This document shows, one piece after another, positions 26,232 to 34,180 of a stretch of 64,000 nucleotides of DNA. The first letter of the stretch is position 1, and each line of letters opens with the position of its first letter. A model generated the notes under the pieces. The model saw only the letters and a program-made list of their open reading frames with translations. It had not been told where the DNA came from and ran no database searches. Source of the stretch: Nocardioides scoriae (lineage in GTDB: Bacteria; Actinomycetota; Actinomycetes; Propionibacteriales; Nocardioidaceae); the NCBI RefSeq assembly GCF_900104965.1, contig NZ_LT629757.1, positions 3,224,001 through 3,288,000 on the forward strand, written 5' to 3'. A program made the position numbers and the translations under genes.

Positions 26232-26966
26232 TCAGGTCCGGCAGGGCTGCGAGCCGAGCTTGGCCAGCCCGGTCAGGTCGCCGTGGCCGAGCTGCAGGGT
26301 GCCGCCGGCCTCGCCGTTCATGATCTCCTCGGTGCTCGCGACGTGGTCCAGCCCCAGCACGTGGCCGAGCTCGTGGAGCACCACGGCCCGCATCAGCCCG
26401 GTCTCGCCCCGGTCGTGCAGCAGGGCGAAGTACGACGCGCTCAGCGTCACCTCGCCGGTGCGGAACCACGCCCGCGTGCCCTCCAGCTCCGACCAGCTGC
26501 TGCCGCCCAGGCCGGCCACCCCCTCGGTCATGCGGGTGGTCTCGTCGGCCGTGGAGAACGACACCAGGACGGGACCGGTCCGACGTCCGGGAGCGGGCCG
26601 CTGCGACCGGAGCCCGCCCCAGGCGAAGCGGAACGCCGAGACCTGCTCGAGGTCGCGCAGCGCGTCGCGCACCAGGGCCTCGGCGCCGGGCGGCGCGTCG
26701 TAGGGGTTGAGCACCACCTCGATCGGACGGCAGTGGTCCCAGGTGACCGGGACGCCCGCGTCGTAGGTCTGGGTGCTGAGGAAGGAGTAGCTGCCGTCCT
26801 CGTAGAACGTGGGCCGGTCGGGCAGCGGCTCGAGCCGGTCCGAGCACCGACCCGCGAGCGCGGCCACGACGACCAGCACCGACACCGCCCGGACCACCTG
26901 CACCCGCCGTCGCGGTCGCGGGCGCGTGAGACGCTGCGCCGGGACGAGGGCGGGGCTGGGGTGCAC
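26232..26966 (-). CDS. Secreted or membrane-anchored matrixin-type zinc metalloprotease
   Basis: The protein has 244 residues. A basic N-terminus and one hydrophobic segment (about residues 22-36) look like a signal anchor; a Cys follows but the lipobox is poor (LAGRC). The zinc motif HELGHVLGLDH near residue 205 with a later Met (EIMNGEAGG) is the matrixin/metzincin signature. It presumably cleaves extracellular or envelope proteins. It is convergent with the amidotransferase gene (3 nt apart) and divergent from pabB. GTG at 26966 is preferred because CACCAT ends 6 nt upstream; a longer frame would overlap the pabB start. Confidence 0.8.
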   Translation of the reverse strand: MHPSPALVPAQRLTRPRPRRRVQVVRAVSVLVVVAALAGRCSDRLEPLPDRPTFYEDGSYSFLSTQTYDAGVPVTWDHCRPIEVVLNPYDAPPGAEALVRDALRDLEQVSAFRFAWGGLRSQRPAPGRRTGPVLVSFSTADETTRMTEGVAGLGGSSWSELEGTRAWFRTGEVTLSASYFALLHDRGETGLMRAVVLHELGHVLGLDHVASTEEIMNGEAGGTLQLGHGDLTGLAKLGSQPCRT

Positions 26967-26972
26967 CGTCCG

Positions 26973-26978
26973 ATGGTG
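26973..26978 (-). promoter_or_regulatory. -10 hexamer of the matrixin gene
   Basis: CACCAT (minus strand) ends 6 nt before the GTG at 26966. Confidence 0.4.
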
Positions 26979-27015
26979 CCCAACCGGACCGGGCAGAGGG
27001 AGCAGAACGGACGAA

Positions 27016-28269
27016 ATGGTCACCGACGACGTCGTGGAGGTGGTCCGAGCGGGCCTGCGTCGCAACGACCGGGTGTTCTGGCTCGACGGCGGCGGCGCCC
27101 GCGACTGGTCCGGTCGGCGGTCGCTGGTCGGCGTGCTGGACGCCGACGACGTCTCCCTGACCTACGACGCGGGCCGGCGCGAGGTGGTCCGCCACCGGGG
27201 CGCGCGCTCGCAGGTGGTGGGCGACGACGTCTTCGCCGTGCTCGAGGCCGAGGTGGCGCGCGACGCCGGCGACCCGGACGTGCACTGGGTCGGCGTGCTG
27301 GGGTACGCCGCCCGGCCCGACCTGCCCGCCCGCCCCTGGGGCCTGGGCCCCGACGCGGTGTGGATGCGCACCCGCCGGATCTCGTTCTTCGACCACCCCC
27401 GTGCGCCCGGCGACGGCGTCACGGCCACGACCGGGCCCGTCCAGGGCGACACGGGCACGCCCCCCGGGTGGTACGCCGCCGCCTTCGCCGAGGTCCAGGA
27501 GCGGCTGCACGCCGGCGACTCCTACGAGGTCAACCTGACCTACCGCGAGCGCGTCGAGCGCGACGCGACGGACCCGCTCGCGACGTACCTCCGGCTGCGC
27601 CGTCGCAACCCCGCGCCGTACGCCGGCCTGCTGAGCCACCGCGGCACCCACCTGCTCAGCAGCTCGCCCGAGCGCTACGCCACGATCGGGCGCGACCGCA
27701 CCGTCGAGACCCGCCCGATCAAGGGCACCACCGCGCGGGCCGCCGACCGGGGCGAGGACGAGGCGGCCCGCGAGCGGCTGGCCACCGACGCCAAGTTCCG
27801 CTCCGAGAACCTCATGATCGTCGACCTGCTGCGCCACGACCTGGCCCAGGTCTGCGAGGTCGGCAGCGTGGCGGTGCCGAGCCTGATGGCGGTGGAGACC
27901 TACGCCAGCGTGCACCAGCTGGTCTCGACGGTCACCGGGCGGCTGCGCCACGACGTCGGCACGGTCGCCGCCCTGCGCGCGCTGTTCCCGGCCGGATCGA
28001 TGACCGGTGCGCCGAAGCGCCGCACGATGGAGGTCGTCGACGCGGTCGAGGCCGAGCCGCGGGGGCTCTACGCCGGCGCCCTGGGCTGGATCAGCGCCGA
28101 CGGCCGCGCCGACCTCGGCGTCGTGATCCGCTCGCTGTACGCCGCCCCCGGCACCCCCTGGCTGCTGGGCACCGGCGGCGGCATCACCGTGCGCTCGGAG
28201 GTCGCCGAGGAGTGGGCCGAGACCCGGTGGAAGGCCGAGCGGCTGCTGGCCAGCGTGCGGGGGCGGTAG
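27016..28269 (+). CDS. pabB: Aminodeoxychorismate synthase component I (PabB)
   Basis: A 417-residue chorismate-binding enzyme that converts chorismate and ammonia to 4-amino-4-deoxychorismate for folate. PIKGT with Lys236, the residue that separates PabB from TrpE and isochorismate synthases, is present, along with SSSPERY, ENLMIVDLLRHDL and GSMTGAPKRRTMEV. The N-terminal subdomain is shorter than in E. coli PabB. The ammonia donor is probably the amidotransferase at 25659; no pabC lyase is adjacent. The TAG stop is made by the first bases of a palindromic repeat. Confidence 0.9.
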   Translation: MVTDDVVEVVRAGLRRNDRVFWLDGGGARDWSGRRSLVGVLDADDVSLTYDAGRREVVRHRGARSQVVGDDVFAVLEAEVARDAGDPDVHWVGVLGYAARPDLPARPWGLGPDAVWMRTRRISFFDHPRAPGDGVTATTGPVQGDTGTPPGWYAAAFAEVQERLHAGDSYEVNLTYRERVERDATDPLATYLRLRRRNPAPYAGLLSHRGTHLLSSSPERYATIGRDRTVETRPIKGTTARAADRGEDEAARERLATDAKFRSENLMIVDLLRHDLAQVCEVGSVAVPSLMAVETYASVHQLVSTVTGRLRHDVGTVAALRALFPAGSMTGAPKRRTMEVVDAVEAEPRGLYAGALGWISADGRADLGVVIRSLYAAPGTPWLLGTGGGITVRSEVAEEWAETRWKAERLLASVRGR

Positions 28270-28326
28270 TCCGCGACGTCCGGCAGTTCGTCAGGGGCTG
28301 CGGTGGTGCCGATCGTCGTGGACCAT
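28266..28326 (+). repeat. 61-62-bp palindromic element, degenerate copy
   Basis: Arms 28266-28285 (GTAGTCCGCGACGTCCGGCA) and 28307-28326 are inverted but less perfect than in the other copies. The left arm contains the pabB stop codon. The right arm ends in GACCAT, which lies 7 nt before the next gene's ATG and could act as its -10. Confidence 0.65.
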
Positions 28327-28333
28327 CGGGAGC

Positions 28334-28789
28334 ATGCCGACCGACACGACCGACACGACCGAGCCAGGAGCCCCCGACCCCGACGTGCTGGAGGTGCGCC
28401 AGGAGGTCGCAGCCGGGCCCGCCCGGGTGCACGCCGCGTGGACCGACCCCGCCGAGCTGGCCCGGTGGTGGTGGCCGCAGCTGCCCGGGACGACGTACGA
28501 CGTGGACGCGCGCGAGGGCGGCGACTACCGGATCCGCGCCGACCAGGCGGGGTTCGGGGTGCACGGCCGGTTCGTGGCCGTCGACCCACCGGACCGGCTG
28601 GAGCTGACGTGGGTCTGGGAGGACGGCTACGTCGACGGGCCGCCGGAGCGGGTGGAGGTGCTGTTCGCGGCGCACGACGGGGGCACGCGCGTCGTGGTGC
28701 GCCACCACCTGGCCGCCCCGGAGGCGGGCGAGGGCTACCGCCAGGGGTGGACCGACTGCCTGGTCCGCCTGGCCGACCACCTGGCCTGA
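28334..28789 (+). CDS. AHSA1/SRPBCC-domain protein
   Basis: A 151-residue START-like (SRPBCC) domain of the AHSA1 type: VRQEVAAGPARVHAAWTDPA followed by the Trp-rich strand WWWPQLPGTTYDVD, GGDYRIR and RLELTWVWEDG. Such proteins bind hydrophobic ligands in a deep pocket; bacterial members are mostly uncharacterised and often linked to ArsR regulators, which is not the case here. It is convergent with pepD, with a strong hairpin between them. Confidence 0.85.
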   Translation: MPTDTTDTTEPGAPDPDVLEVRQEVAAGPARVHAAWTDPAELARWWWPQLPGTTYDVDAREGGDYRIRADQAGFGVHGRFVAVDPPDRLELTWVWEDGYVDGPPERVEVLFAAHDGGTRVVVRHHLAAPEAGEGYRQGWTDCLVRLADHLA

Positions 28790-28886
28790 GGCGCGGACCG
28801 GCCCCACGCAGGGGTCCCGCCCACGACGGGCCGACGCACCGAGCTCTCGGGTTCTCGGTGGCCGACCCGCCGCGGGCGGGACGGGT

Positions 28887-28934
28887 GGTGGCGCCGCCGA
28901 CCCGGTCGGTCCGGGACCGGGGGGCGGCGCCACC
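28887..28934. terminator. Bidirectional terminator-like hairpin
   Basis: A perfect 12-bp stem (28887-28898 with 28923-28934) contains an inner 7-bp stem (28901-28907 with 28915-28921). It lies between the convergent AHSA1 and pepD genes. There is no T-run, as is common for GC-rich actinobacterial terminators. Confidence 0.6.
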
Positions 28935-28980
28935 GGCGGGCCCGCAGGGGGCGCGGGCCCGGGTCGGGGTGGTGCGGGGG

Positions 28981-30339
28981 CTAGCTGGTGGGCGTCCCGG
29001 CGTCGGAGCCGAGGGTGGCCCGGGTGGTGGAGGTCTGGCCGTCGCGGGTGTAGGTCAGGGTGACCTCGTCACCGGGCCGGTGGCCGCGGATGGTGGCCAC
29101 CAGCGCCTCGGAGCCCTCGATCACCTGGTCGTCGACCTTGGTGATGACGTCGCCGTCGCGCAGGCCGGCCGACGCCCCGGCTCCGCCGCTCTCGACCTGG
29201 CTGACCAGGGCGCCCTGGGCGGGGCTGGTGGTGTTCTGGGTGGCGTCGCCGACCGAGACGCCCAGCCGGGCGTGGGTCGGCGTCTGGCCGTCGACGATCT
29301 GGTTGACGATCGGCAGCACCTCGTCGATCGGGATCGCGAAGCCCAGGCCGATGGAGCCGCCCTGGCTGCTCTGGCTCTGGCTGCTGGCCGTGCGGATCGA
29401 GGAGTTGATGCCGACCACGCGGCCCGACATGTCGACCAGCGGGCCGCCCGAGTTGCCGGGGTTGATGGCGGCGTCGGTCTGGACCGCGGGGTACGTCGTG
29501 GACAGCGCCTGGCCCTGGTCGCCCTCGGTCGTGCCGACCGAGACCGGCCGGTTGAGCGCGCTCACGATGCCCGAGGTGACGGTGGCGTTGAGGCCGAAGG
29601 GCGAGCCGATCGCGACCACGGTCTGGCCGACGTCGAGCGCCCCGGACCTGCCGATCGAGGCGGGGGTCAGGTCGCTGACGCCCTCGACCTTGATGACGGC
29701 GATGTCGACGAGCGGGTCGGTGCCGACCACGGTCGCGCGCTTGGTGGTGCCGTCGTTGAAGCTGACGCTGATCGACTCGTCGCCGCCCACGCCGGAGACG
29801 ACGTGGTTGTTGGTGAGGATCTCGCCGTCCTTGCTCAGCACGATGCCCGAGCCGGAGCCCGCGCCGTCCTGGCCGGCGACGTTGACCTTGACGACCGAGG
29901 GCAGCACCGTGGAGGCGACCTTCTCGACCGTCCCGTCCTCGACGGCCGCGGTCTTGGTGGCCTCGAAGTCGCCGGCCGAGGACGTCGTGCCGGTGCCGCC
30001 GTCGTCGGCGAGCGCGCCGTACAGCGCCGCGCCGCCCACGCCCGCGCCGCCGCCGACCAGCAGCGCCCCGACCATGACCGCCGCGGCGAAGCGGCGGTTG
30101 CGGGGGGCGGTGGTGGTCGCGACGGGGGCGTGCTGGCCCTGCCAGATCGGGGGCTGCTGCGCACCGGGGTCGCCGTAGGACTGCTGCCAGGGGGCGGGGT
30201 ACGGCGGGAGCGGGCGGGTCTCCTCGCCGGAGCCCGTCGACGGGCCCGGCTGGAAAGACGGCTGAGCACCCGGCTGGGCACCCTGGGTCGGACCCTGCCA
30301 GGAGGCGGGGTCGTGCGGGTCGCGGTCGTTCTCGGTCAT
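28981..30339 (-). CDS. pepD: HtrA-like serine protease PepD
   Basis: The protein has 452 residues: a long Pro/Gln/Gly-rich cytoplasmic N-terminus, one membrane helix near residue 95, a trypsin-like domain (NNHVVSG His, VDIAVIKV Asp, NPGNSGGPLVDM Ser) and a C-terminal PDZ domain ending in a Thr-rich tail. It lies directly downstream of mprB in the order mprA-mprB-pepD, the same as Rv0981-Rv0982-Rv0983 in M. tuberculosis, where PepD handles envelope stress and is controlled by MprAB. It also has its own -10 element (CAGACT, 6 nt before the ATG) with CTCAG-type boxes above it. Confidence 0.93.
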   Translation of the reverse strand: MTENDRDPHDPASWQGPTQGAQPGAQPSFQPGPSTGSGEETRPLPPYPAPWQQSYGDPGAQQPPIWQGQHAPVATTTAPRNRRFAAAVMVGALLVGGGAGVGGAALYGALADDGGTGTTSSAGDFEATKTAAVEDGTVEKVASTVLPSVVKVNVAGQDGAGSGSGIVLSKDGEILTNNHVVSGVGGDESISVSFNDGTTKRATVVGTDPLVDIAVIKVEGVSDLTPASIGRSGALDVGQTVVAIGSPFGLNATVTSGIVSALNRPVSVGTTEGDQGQALSTTYPAVQTDAAINPGNSGGPLVDMSGRVVGINSSIRTASSQSQSSQGGSIGLGFAIPIDEVLPIVNQIVDGQTPTHARLGVSVGDATQNTTSPAQGALVSQVESGGAGASAGLRDGDVITKVDDQVIEGSEALVATIRGHRPGDEVTLTYTRDGQTSTTRATLGSDAGTPTS

Positions 30340-30345
30340 GCCACG

Positions 30346-30377
30346 AGTCTGTGGGCGGGACCTGAGAGCGCGCTTGG
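30346..30377 (-). promoter_or_regulatory. pepD promoter with possible MprA boxes
   Basis: CAGACT (minus strand, 30346-30351) ends 6 nt before the pepD ATG. Upstream are CTCAG (minus strand, 30362-30366) and the weaker CCAAG (30373-30377), 11 bp apart. Similar CTCAG repeats at 11-bp spacing occur in front of mprA. Confidence 0.4.
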
Positions 30378-30383
30378 AGCGGG

Positions 30384-31790
30384 CTACGGCCTGGCCAAGA
30401 CCTGGGCGGCGGACTCGGGGGGCGCCATCGTGCCGGGGACGCTCAGCCAGAACGCCGCGCCACCGTCGGGACCGCTGCCGGCCGTGACCGTGCCGCCGTG
30501 GCGGTCGGCCACCGCGCGCACGATGGACAGGCCGAGGCCCGAGCCGGGCATGGTGCGCGACTCGGCCGAGCGGTAGAACCGCTCGAACACGTGGGGCAGG
30601 TCGGCGGCCGAGATGCCGGGACCATCGTCGGTGACGATGACGGTGCCGTGGTCCATCTCGACGGTGACGGTGCCGCCCTCGGGGCTCCACTTGGCCGCGT
30701 TGTCGAGCAGGTTGGTCACGGCCCGCTCCAGGGCGGCGGCGTCGCCGGTGACCCACCAGGGCTGGGTGCGGACCTCGAAGCCCACGGTGGTGGTGCGGCG
30801 GCGTACCCGCGTGACGGCCTGGGACACCACGGCGGCCAGCTCCACGGCCTCGACGGCCGGGGTGGCGGGGTCCTCGCGGGCCAGCTCGGTGAGGTCGCCG
30901 ATGAGGGTCGTCATCTCGGCGATCTGGGCGCGGACGTCGCTCAGCAGCTCCTGGCGCATCTCGGGGCTGAGGTGGGCCGAGGTGTCGGCCTGGGCGAGCA
31001 GGTCGAGGTTGGTGCGCAGCGAGGTCAGCGGGGTGCGCAGCTCGTGGCCGGCGTCGGCGACGAGCTGGCGCTGCCGGGTCTGGGAGGCCGAGAGCGCGGT
31101 CAGCATCGAGTTGAACGCGACCGCGAGCCGAGCGACCTCGTCGTTGCCCTCGATGCTGATCGGGTTGAGCCGCTCGGTGCGCGCGATCTGCTCCACGGCG
31201 GTGGTGAGGCGACGCACGGGGCGCAGGCCGTTGCGGGCCACGGCCCAGCCGGCGAGACCGGCGGTGACCATGCCGGCGAACCCGAACAGCAGCATCACCA
31301 GGCCGAGCCGGTCGAGCATCCGGTCGGTGGGCTGCAGCGACTGCGCCAGGATCAGCGCCTGGCCGGGCTGCGCGGGGACGGCGACCACGCGGTAGCGCTG
31401 CTTCTCGATCATCACCGTGCGCGCCGACCACGACGCCTTGCCCAGCGCGACCTGCGCCTCGGGGGTGTAGCGGTCGGCGGTGTTGCTCTGCCCGCCGTTC
31501 TCCGAGACGCTGCCGCTGGTCGTGTTGAGGAACAGGATCTTGACGTCGGCCGCGCCCAGCGCCCAGGTCGGGACCTGCTGCTGCTGCAGCGCCTGCAGGG
31601 TGTCGATGTGGGCGACGCCGGCGGCCCGCTGCCGCAGCGACTCGTCGAGGCTGTCCAGGCTCTGCATCCGCACCGTGGCGTACGCCGCGAAGGCCACCCC
31701 GGTCACCGCGAGGCCGACCGCGATCGTGGTCAGCAGGGTGACCCGGCTGGCCAGCGACCGTCGGTAGCGCAGCGGGACGAGGAAGCTCAT
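30384..31790 (-). CDS. mprB: Sensor histidine kinase MprB
   Basis: The protein has 468 residues: N-terminal membrane helix (about residues 17-36), extracytoplasmic sensor of about 120 residues, second helix, HAMP, HisKA with the phospho-acceptor in VADAGHELRTPLTSLR, and HATPase (TNLLDNAAKW, DDGPGIS, GSGLGLSIVR). The HisKA region is very like mycobacterial MprB. It senses envelope stress and phosphorylates MprA. It is 13 nt downstream of mprA and 44 nt upstream of pepD. Confidence 0.93.
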   Translation of the reverse strand: MSFLVPLRYRRSLASRVTLLTTIAVGLAVTGVAFAAYATVRMQSLDSLDESLRQRAAGVAHIDTLQALQQQQVPTWALGAADVKILFLNTTSGSVSENGGQSNTADRYTPEAQVALGKASWSARTVMIEKQRYRVVAVPAQPGQALILAQSLQPTDRMLDRLGLVMLLFGFAGMVTAGLAGWAVARNGLRPVRRLTTAVEQIARTERLNPISIEGNDEVARLAVAFNSMLTALSASQTRQRQLVADAGHELRTPLTSLRTNLDLLAQADTSAHLSPEMRQELLSDVRAQIAEMTTLIGDLTELAREDPATPAVEAVELAAVVSQAVTRVRRRTTTVGFEVRTQPWWVTGDAAALERAVTNLLDNAAKWSPEGGTVTVEMDHGTVIVTDDGPGISAADLPHVFERFYRSAESRTMPGSGLGLSIVRAVADRHGGTVTAGSGPDGGAAFWLSVPGTMAPPESAAQVLARP

Positions 31791-31803
31791 CGCGGCCCGG
31801 AGC

Positions 31804-32517
31804 TCACGACTCGCGCAGGACGTAGCCGACGCCGCGCACGGTGTGCAGCAGCCGCGGCTCGTCGTCGGCCTCGGTCTTGCGGCGCAGGTAGCCGACGTAC
31901 ACCTCGAGGCTGTTGGCGGTCGTGGGGAAGTCGAAGCCCCAGACCTCCTCGAGGATGAACGACCGCTCCAGGACGCGCCGCGGGCGGCGCATGAACAGCT
32001 CGAGCAGGGCGAACTCGGTGCGGGTCAGCTCGATGAGGCGGTCGCCGCGGCGTACCTCCCGGGAGGCGAGGTCCATCCGCAGGTCGGAGAACGCCAGCTG
32101 CTCGTCGGGGTCGCCCTCGACGGGCGTGACGCGGCGCAGCAGCGCCCGGAGCCGGGCCAGCAGCTCCTCGAGCGCGAACGGCTTGGTGAGGTAGTCGTCG
32201 GCCCCCGCGTCGAGCCCCTCCACCCGGTCGCCCACGGCGTCGCGCGCGGTGAGGACCAGGATCGGCACGCTGTTGCCGACCTTGCGCAGCGCCCGGGTCG
32301 TCTCGAGCCCGTCGAGCCGCGGCATCATCACGTCCATCACGACGGCGTCGGGGTTGACCCCGCTGATCCCGGCCAGGGCCTCGGCCCCGTCGGAGGCCGT
32401 CGAGACCTGGTAGCCGTTGAACTCCAGCGAGCGCCGCAGCGACTCGCGGACCGCTCGGTCGTCCTCGACGACGAGCACGTGCTGACGGCCACCCTGGGCG
32501 CTGGGATCCGAGCTCAC
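31804..32517 (-). CDS. mprA: OmpR-family response regulator MprA
   Basis: The protein has 237 residues: receiver domain ([14 protein letters not shown], phospho-acceptor Asp in [31 protein letters not shown]) and winged helix ([14 protein letters not shown]...[12 protein letters not shown]). It is upstream of mprB and pepD, as in mycobacteria. GTG at 32517 is supported by CAACCT 6 nt upstream. Two CTCAG repeats (minus strand, 11-bp period) directly above the -10 suggest autoregulation. Confidence 0.94.
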   Translation of the reverse strand: MSSDPSAQGGRQHVLVVEDDRAVRESLRRSLEFNGYQVSTASDGAEALAGISGVNPDAVVMDVMMPRLDGLETTRALRKVGNSVPILVLTARDAVGDRVEGLDAGADDYLTKPFALEELLARLRALLRRVTPVEGDPDEQLAFSDLRMDLASREVRRGDRLIELTRTEFALLELFMRRPRRVLERSFILEEVWGFDFPTTANSLEVYVGYLRRKTEADDEPRLLHTVRGVGYVLRES

Positions 32518-32523
32518 CGCCCC

Positions 32524-32545
32524 AGGTTGCCACCACGGCCTGAGG
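32524..32545 (-). promoter_or_regulatory. mprA promoter with two 11-bp-period CTCAG repeats
   Basis: The -10 CAACCT (minus strand, 32524-32529) ends 6 nt before the GTG. Copies of CTCAG (minus strand) lie at 32530-32534 and 32541-32545. MprA is known to bind tandem imperfect repeats at its own promoter; assigning these boxes to it is inference. Confidence 0.45.
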
Positions 32546-32574
32546 GATGGCTGAGATGGCGGGCGTGTGGCTCC

Positions 32575-32664
32575 CGGTTTCCCAAGGGCCCTTGGGAAAC
32601 CGTCACTCCCCCGGGTTCGCGTCGGCCGGGGAGCAGCGGTTTCCCAAGGGCCCCTGGGAAACCG
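32575..32664. repeat. Two tandem 28-bp palindromes with TTTC...GAAA arms
   Basis: A perfect 28-bp palindrome (32575-32602; half CGGTTTCCCAAGGG) is followed 62 bp later by a second (32637-32664) with one mismatched pair. Both are followed by TCAC. They lie between the fructosamine kinase stop and the mprA promoter. Confidence 0.85.
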
Positions 32665-33522
32665 TCACCGCAACCGCCGCGCCAGCTCCCCCGCCCGCCG
32701 GCCGTACGCCGACCCGAACATCGCGGCGTGGACGAGCACGGGGAAGAGCTGGTGGAGCGGCTGGCGGTCCTGCCAGCCGTCGGCGAGGGGGCGCTCCTCG
32801 TCGTAGGCGTCGACGAGCCGCTGCAGGTGAGGCAGCCCGAAGAGCGCCAGCATCGCGAGGTCGGTCTCGCGGTGGCCGCCGTGGGCCGCCGGGTCGACCA
32901 GGACGGCGCCGTCGTGGCCCCACACGACGTTGCCCGACCAGAGGTCGCCGTGGAGCCGGGCGGGTGGCTCGTCGGGGCCGGCGAGCGAGGTGAGGCGGCG
33001 CACGACGTCCTCCACCGCGGTCGCGTCCTCCCGGTCGACGTGGCCCCGGTCGACGGCGAGCTTGAGGTAGGGCAGCACCCGGCGGGTGGCGTAGAACTCC
33101 GGCCAGCTCGGCGCGGTCCGGTTGGGCAGCGGGAGGGAGCCCACGAAGCCGTCCTGCTCCGCGCCGTACGCCGCCGCTCCGCCGGCGTGCAGCCGGGCCA
33201 GCCCGCGCCCGAGGTCGGCCGCCGCCTCGGGGGAGGGGCGGGTGGGCTCGATCCAGCCGATCACCAGGCAGTCGGCCTCGACGGCGAGCACCTCGGCGAC
33301 CGGCACCACGCCGGGCTCGGCCAGCCAGCGCAGCCCTCGGGCCTCGGCCTCGAAGAAGCCGGCGGGGGCGCCGGGGCGCGACTTGACCAGGGCGGAGCTG
33401 CCGTCGGCGAGGCGGACGCGGGTCGCCACGCAGATGTCGCCGCCGGCGACCGGGCTGGTGGCCACGACGGGCCTGCCGAGCAGCTGCTCGACCCGCTCGG
33501 CGGTGCCGCGCATGCGTGCCAT
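32665..33522 (-). CDS. Fructosamine kinase-like protein (aminoglycoside phosphotransferase fold)
   Basis: A 285-residue kinase-like protein of the fructosamine-3-kinase family. ATP-site Lys lies in SALVKSRPG; the catalytic loop is LHGDLWSGNVVW and the metal site is VLVDPAAHGGHRETDLAM. Members phosphorylate ketosamines or ribulosamines on glycated proteins so the sugar falls off, a repair function. ATG at 33522 is preferred over GTG at 33525 because CAGGCT ends exactly 6 nt upstream of it. It is followed by tandem palindromes and then mprA on the same strand. Confidence 0.9.
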   Translation of the reverse strand: MARMRGTAERVEQLLGRPVVATSPVAGGDICVATRVRLADGSSALVKSRPGAPAGFFEAEARGLRWLAEPGVVPVAEVLAVEADCLVIGWIEPTRPSPEAAADLGRGLARLHAGGAAAYGAEQDGFVGSLPLPNRTAPSWPEFYATRRVLPYLKLAVDRGHVDREDATAVEDVVRRLTSLAGPDEPPARLHGDLWSGNVVWGHDGAVLVDPAAHGGHRETDLAMLALFGLPHLQRLVDAYDEERPLADGWQDRQPLHQLFPVLVHAAMFGSAYGRRAGELARRLR

Positions 33523-33528
33523 CACCCC

Positions 33529-33534
33529 AGCCTG
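33529..33534 (-). promoter_or_regulatory. -10 hexamer of the fructosamine kinase gene
   Basis: CAGGCT (minus strand) ends 6 nt before the ATG at 33522. Confidence 0.45.
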
Positions 33535-33579
33535 CCGTCGCCGTGCCGTCCAGACCAGCGGAGCGGTGGCGGATCACCG

Positions 33580-34176
33580 TCAGGTGCGGAGCTCCTCGGG
33601 CCGCACCGGACCCCGTCCGAGGTGCGCGAGCAGCCGCTCCGCCGGCCCGGCCCCGGGCGTGACCGGGAGCGCCGGACCGAAGCGCCGCGGTCGGTCCTCG
33701 GGGCCGACCAGGCTCAGCGCCACCGGGAGCAGCCGGGCGGCGAGCGGCTCCGGCAGGGGCGTCGCGTCGCCGACGGCCACGCCCACGTCCCACCCGTGGG
33801 CGGTCACCTCCACGGCCCCGACCAGGGCGACGGTGTCGCGGTCGAGCGCAAGCGTCCCGACCTCGACGGGGCCGCCACCGGGTCGGGCCGACCAGGCCGC
33901 GCGGGTGGCGCAGGCGCGGCGCACCACGCGGTCGACCAGCTCGGAGGTGGTCGCCGCGGGCGGCGCGGCCCCGGGGTCGACGCCGACGCGGCCCAGCGAG
34001 GCCGCCTCGGCCAGCGCGGCCAGGGAGTCGTCCATGTGGACGAGCAGCGCCCGCAGGTCCCAGCCGGGACAGGGAGTGGGCGCGGTCGGGGAGGTGTCCC
34101 GGGCGCGCTCGAGCCGGCCGTGGGTCCAGTCCAGGGCAGCGTCGAACGCAGCCACCGCGACGGGTGGCGCGAGCAC
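33580..34176 (-). CDS. DinB/MDMPI-fold metal-binding protein (TIGR03086-type)
   Basis: A 198-residue protein of the mycothiol-dependent maleylpyruvate isomerase/DinB fold: PTPCPGWDLRALLVHMDDS carries the first conserved His, and EVTAHGWDVGVAV the second. The function of this branch is unknown; some bind zinc and use mycothiol. It starts 4 nt after the ECF sigma factor stop, so it is in the same operon and might act with that sigma factor. Confidence 0.82.
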   Translation of the reverse strand: MLAPPVAVAAFDAALDWTHGRLERARDTSPTAPTPCPGWDLRALLVHMDDSLAALAEAASLGRVGVDPGAAPPAATTSELVDRVVRRACATRAAWSARPGGGPVEVGTLALDRDTVALVGAVEVTAHGWDVGVAVGDATPLPEPLAARLLPVALSLVGPEDRPRRFGPALPVTPGAGPAERLLAHLGRGPVRPEELRT

Positions 34177-34180
34177 GGGA

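Noticed and set aside
23733-28269. Phenazine biosynthetic gene cluster
   Set aside because: Only a PhzE-like gene is present; no phzB, phzD, phzF or phzG homologue was seen within the window.
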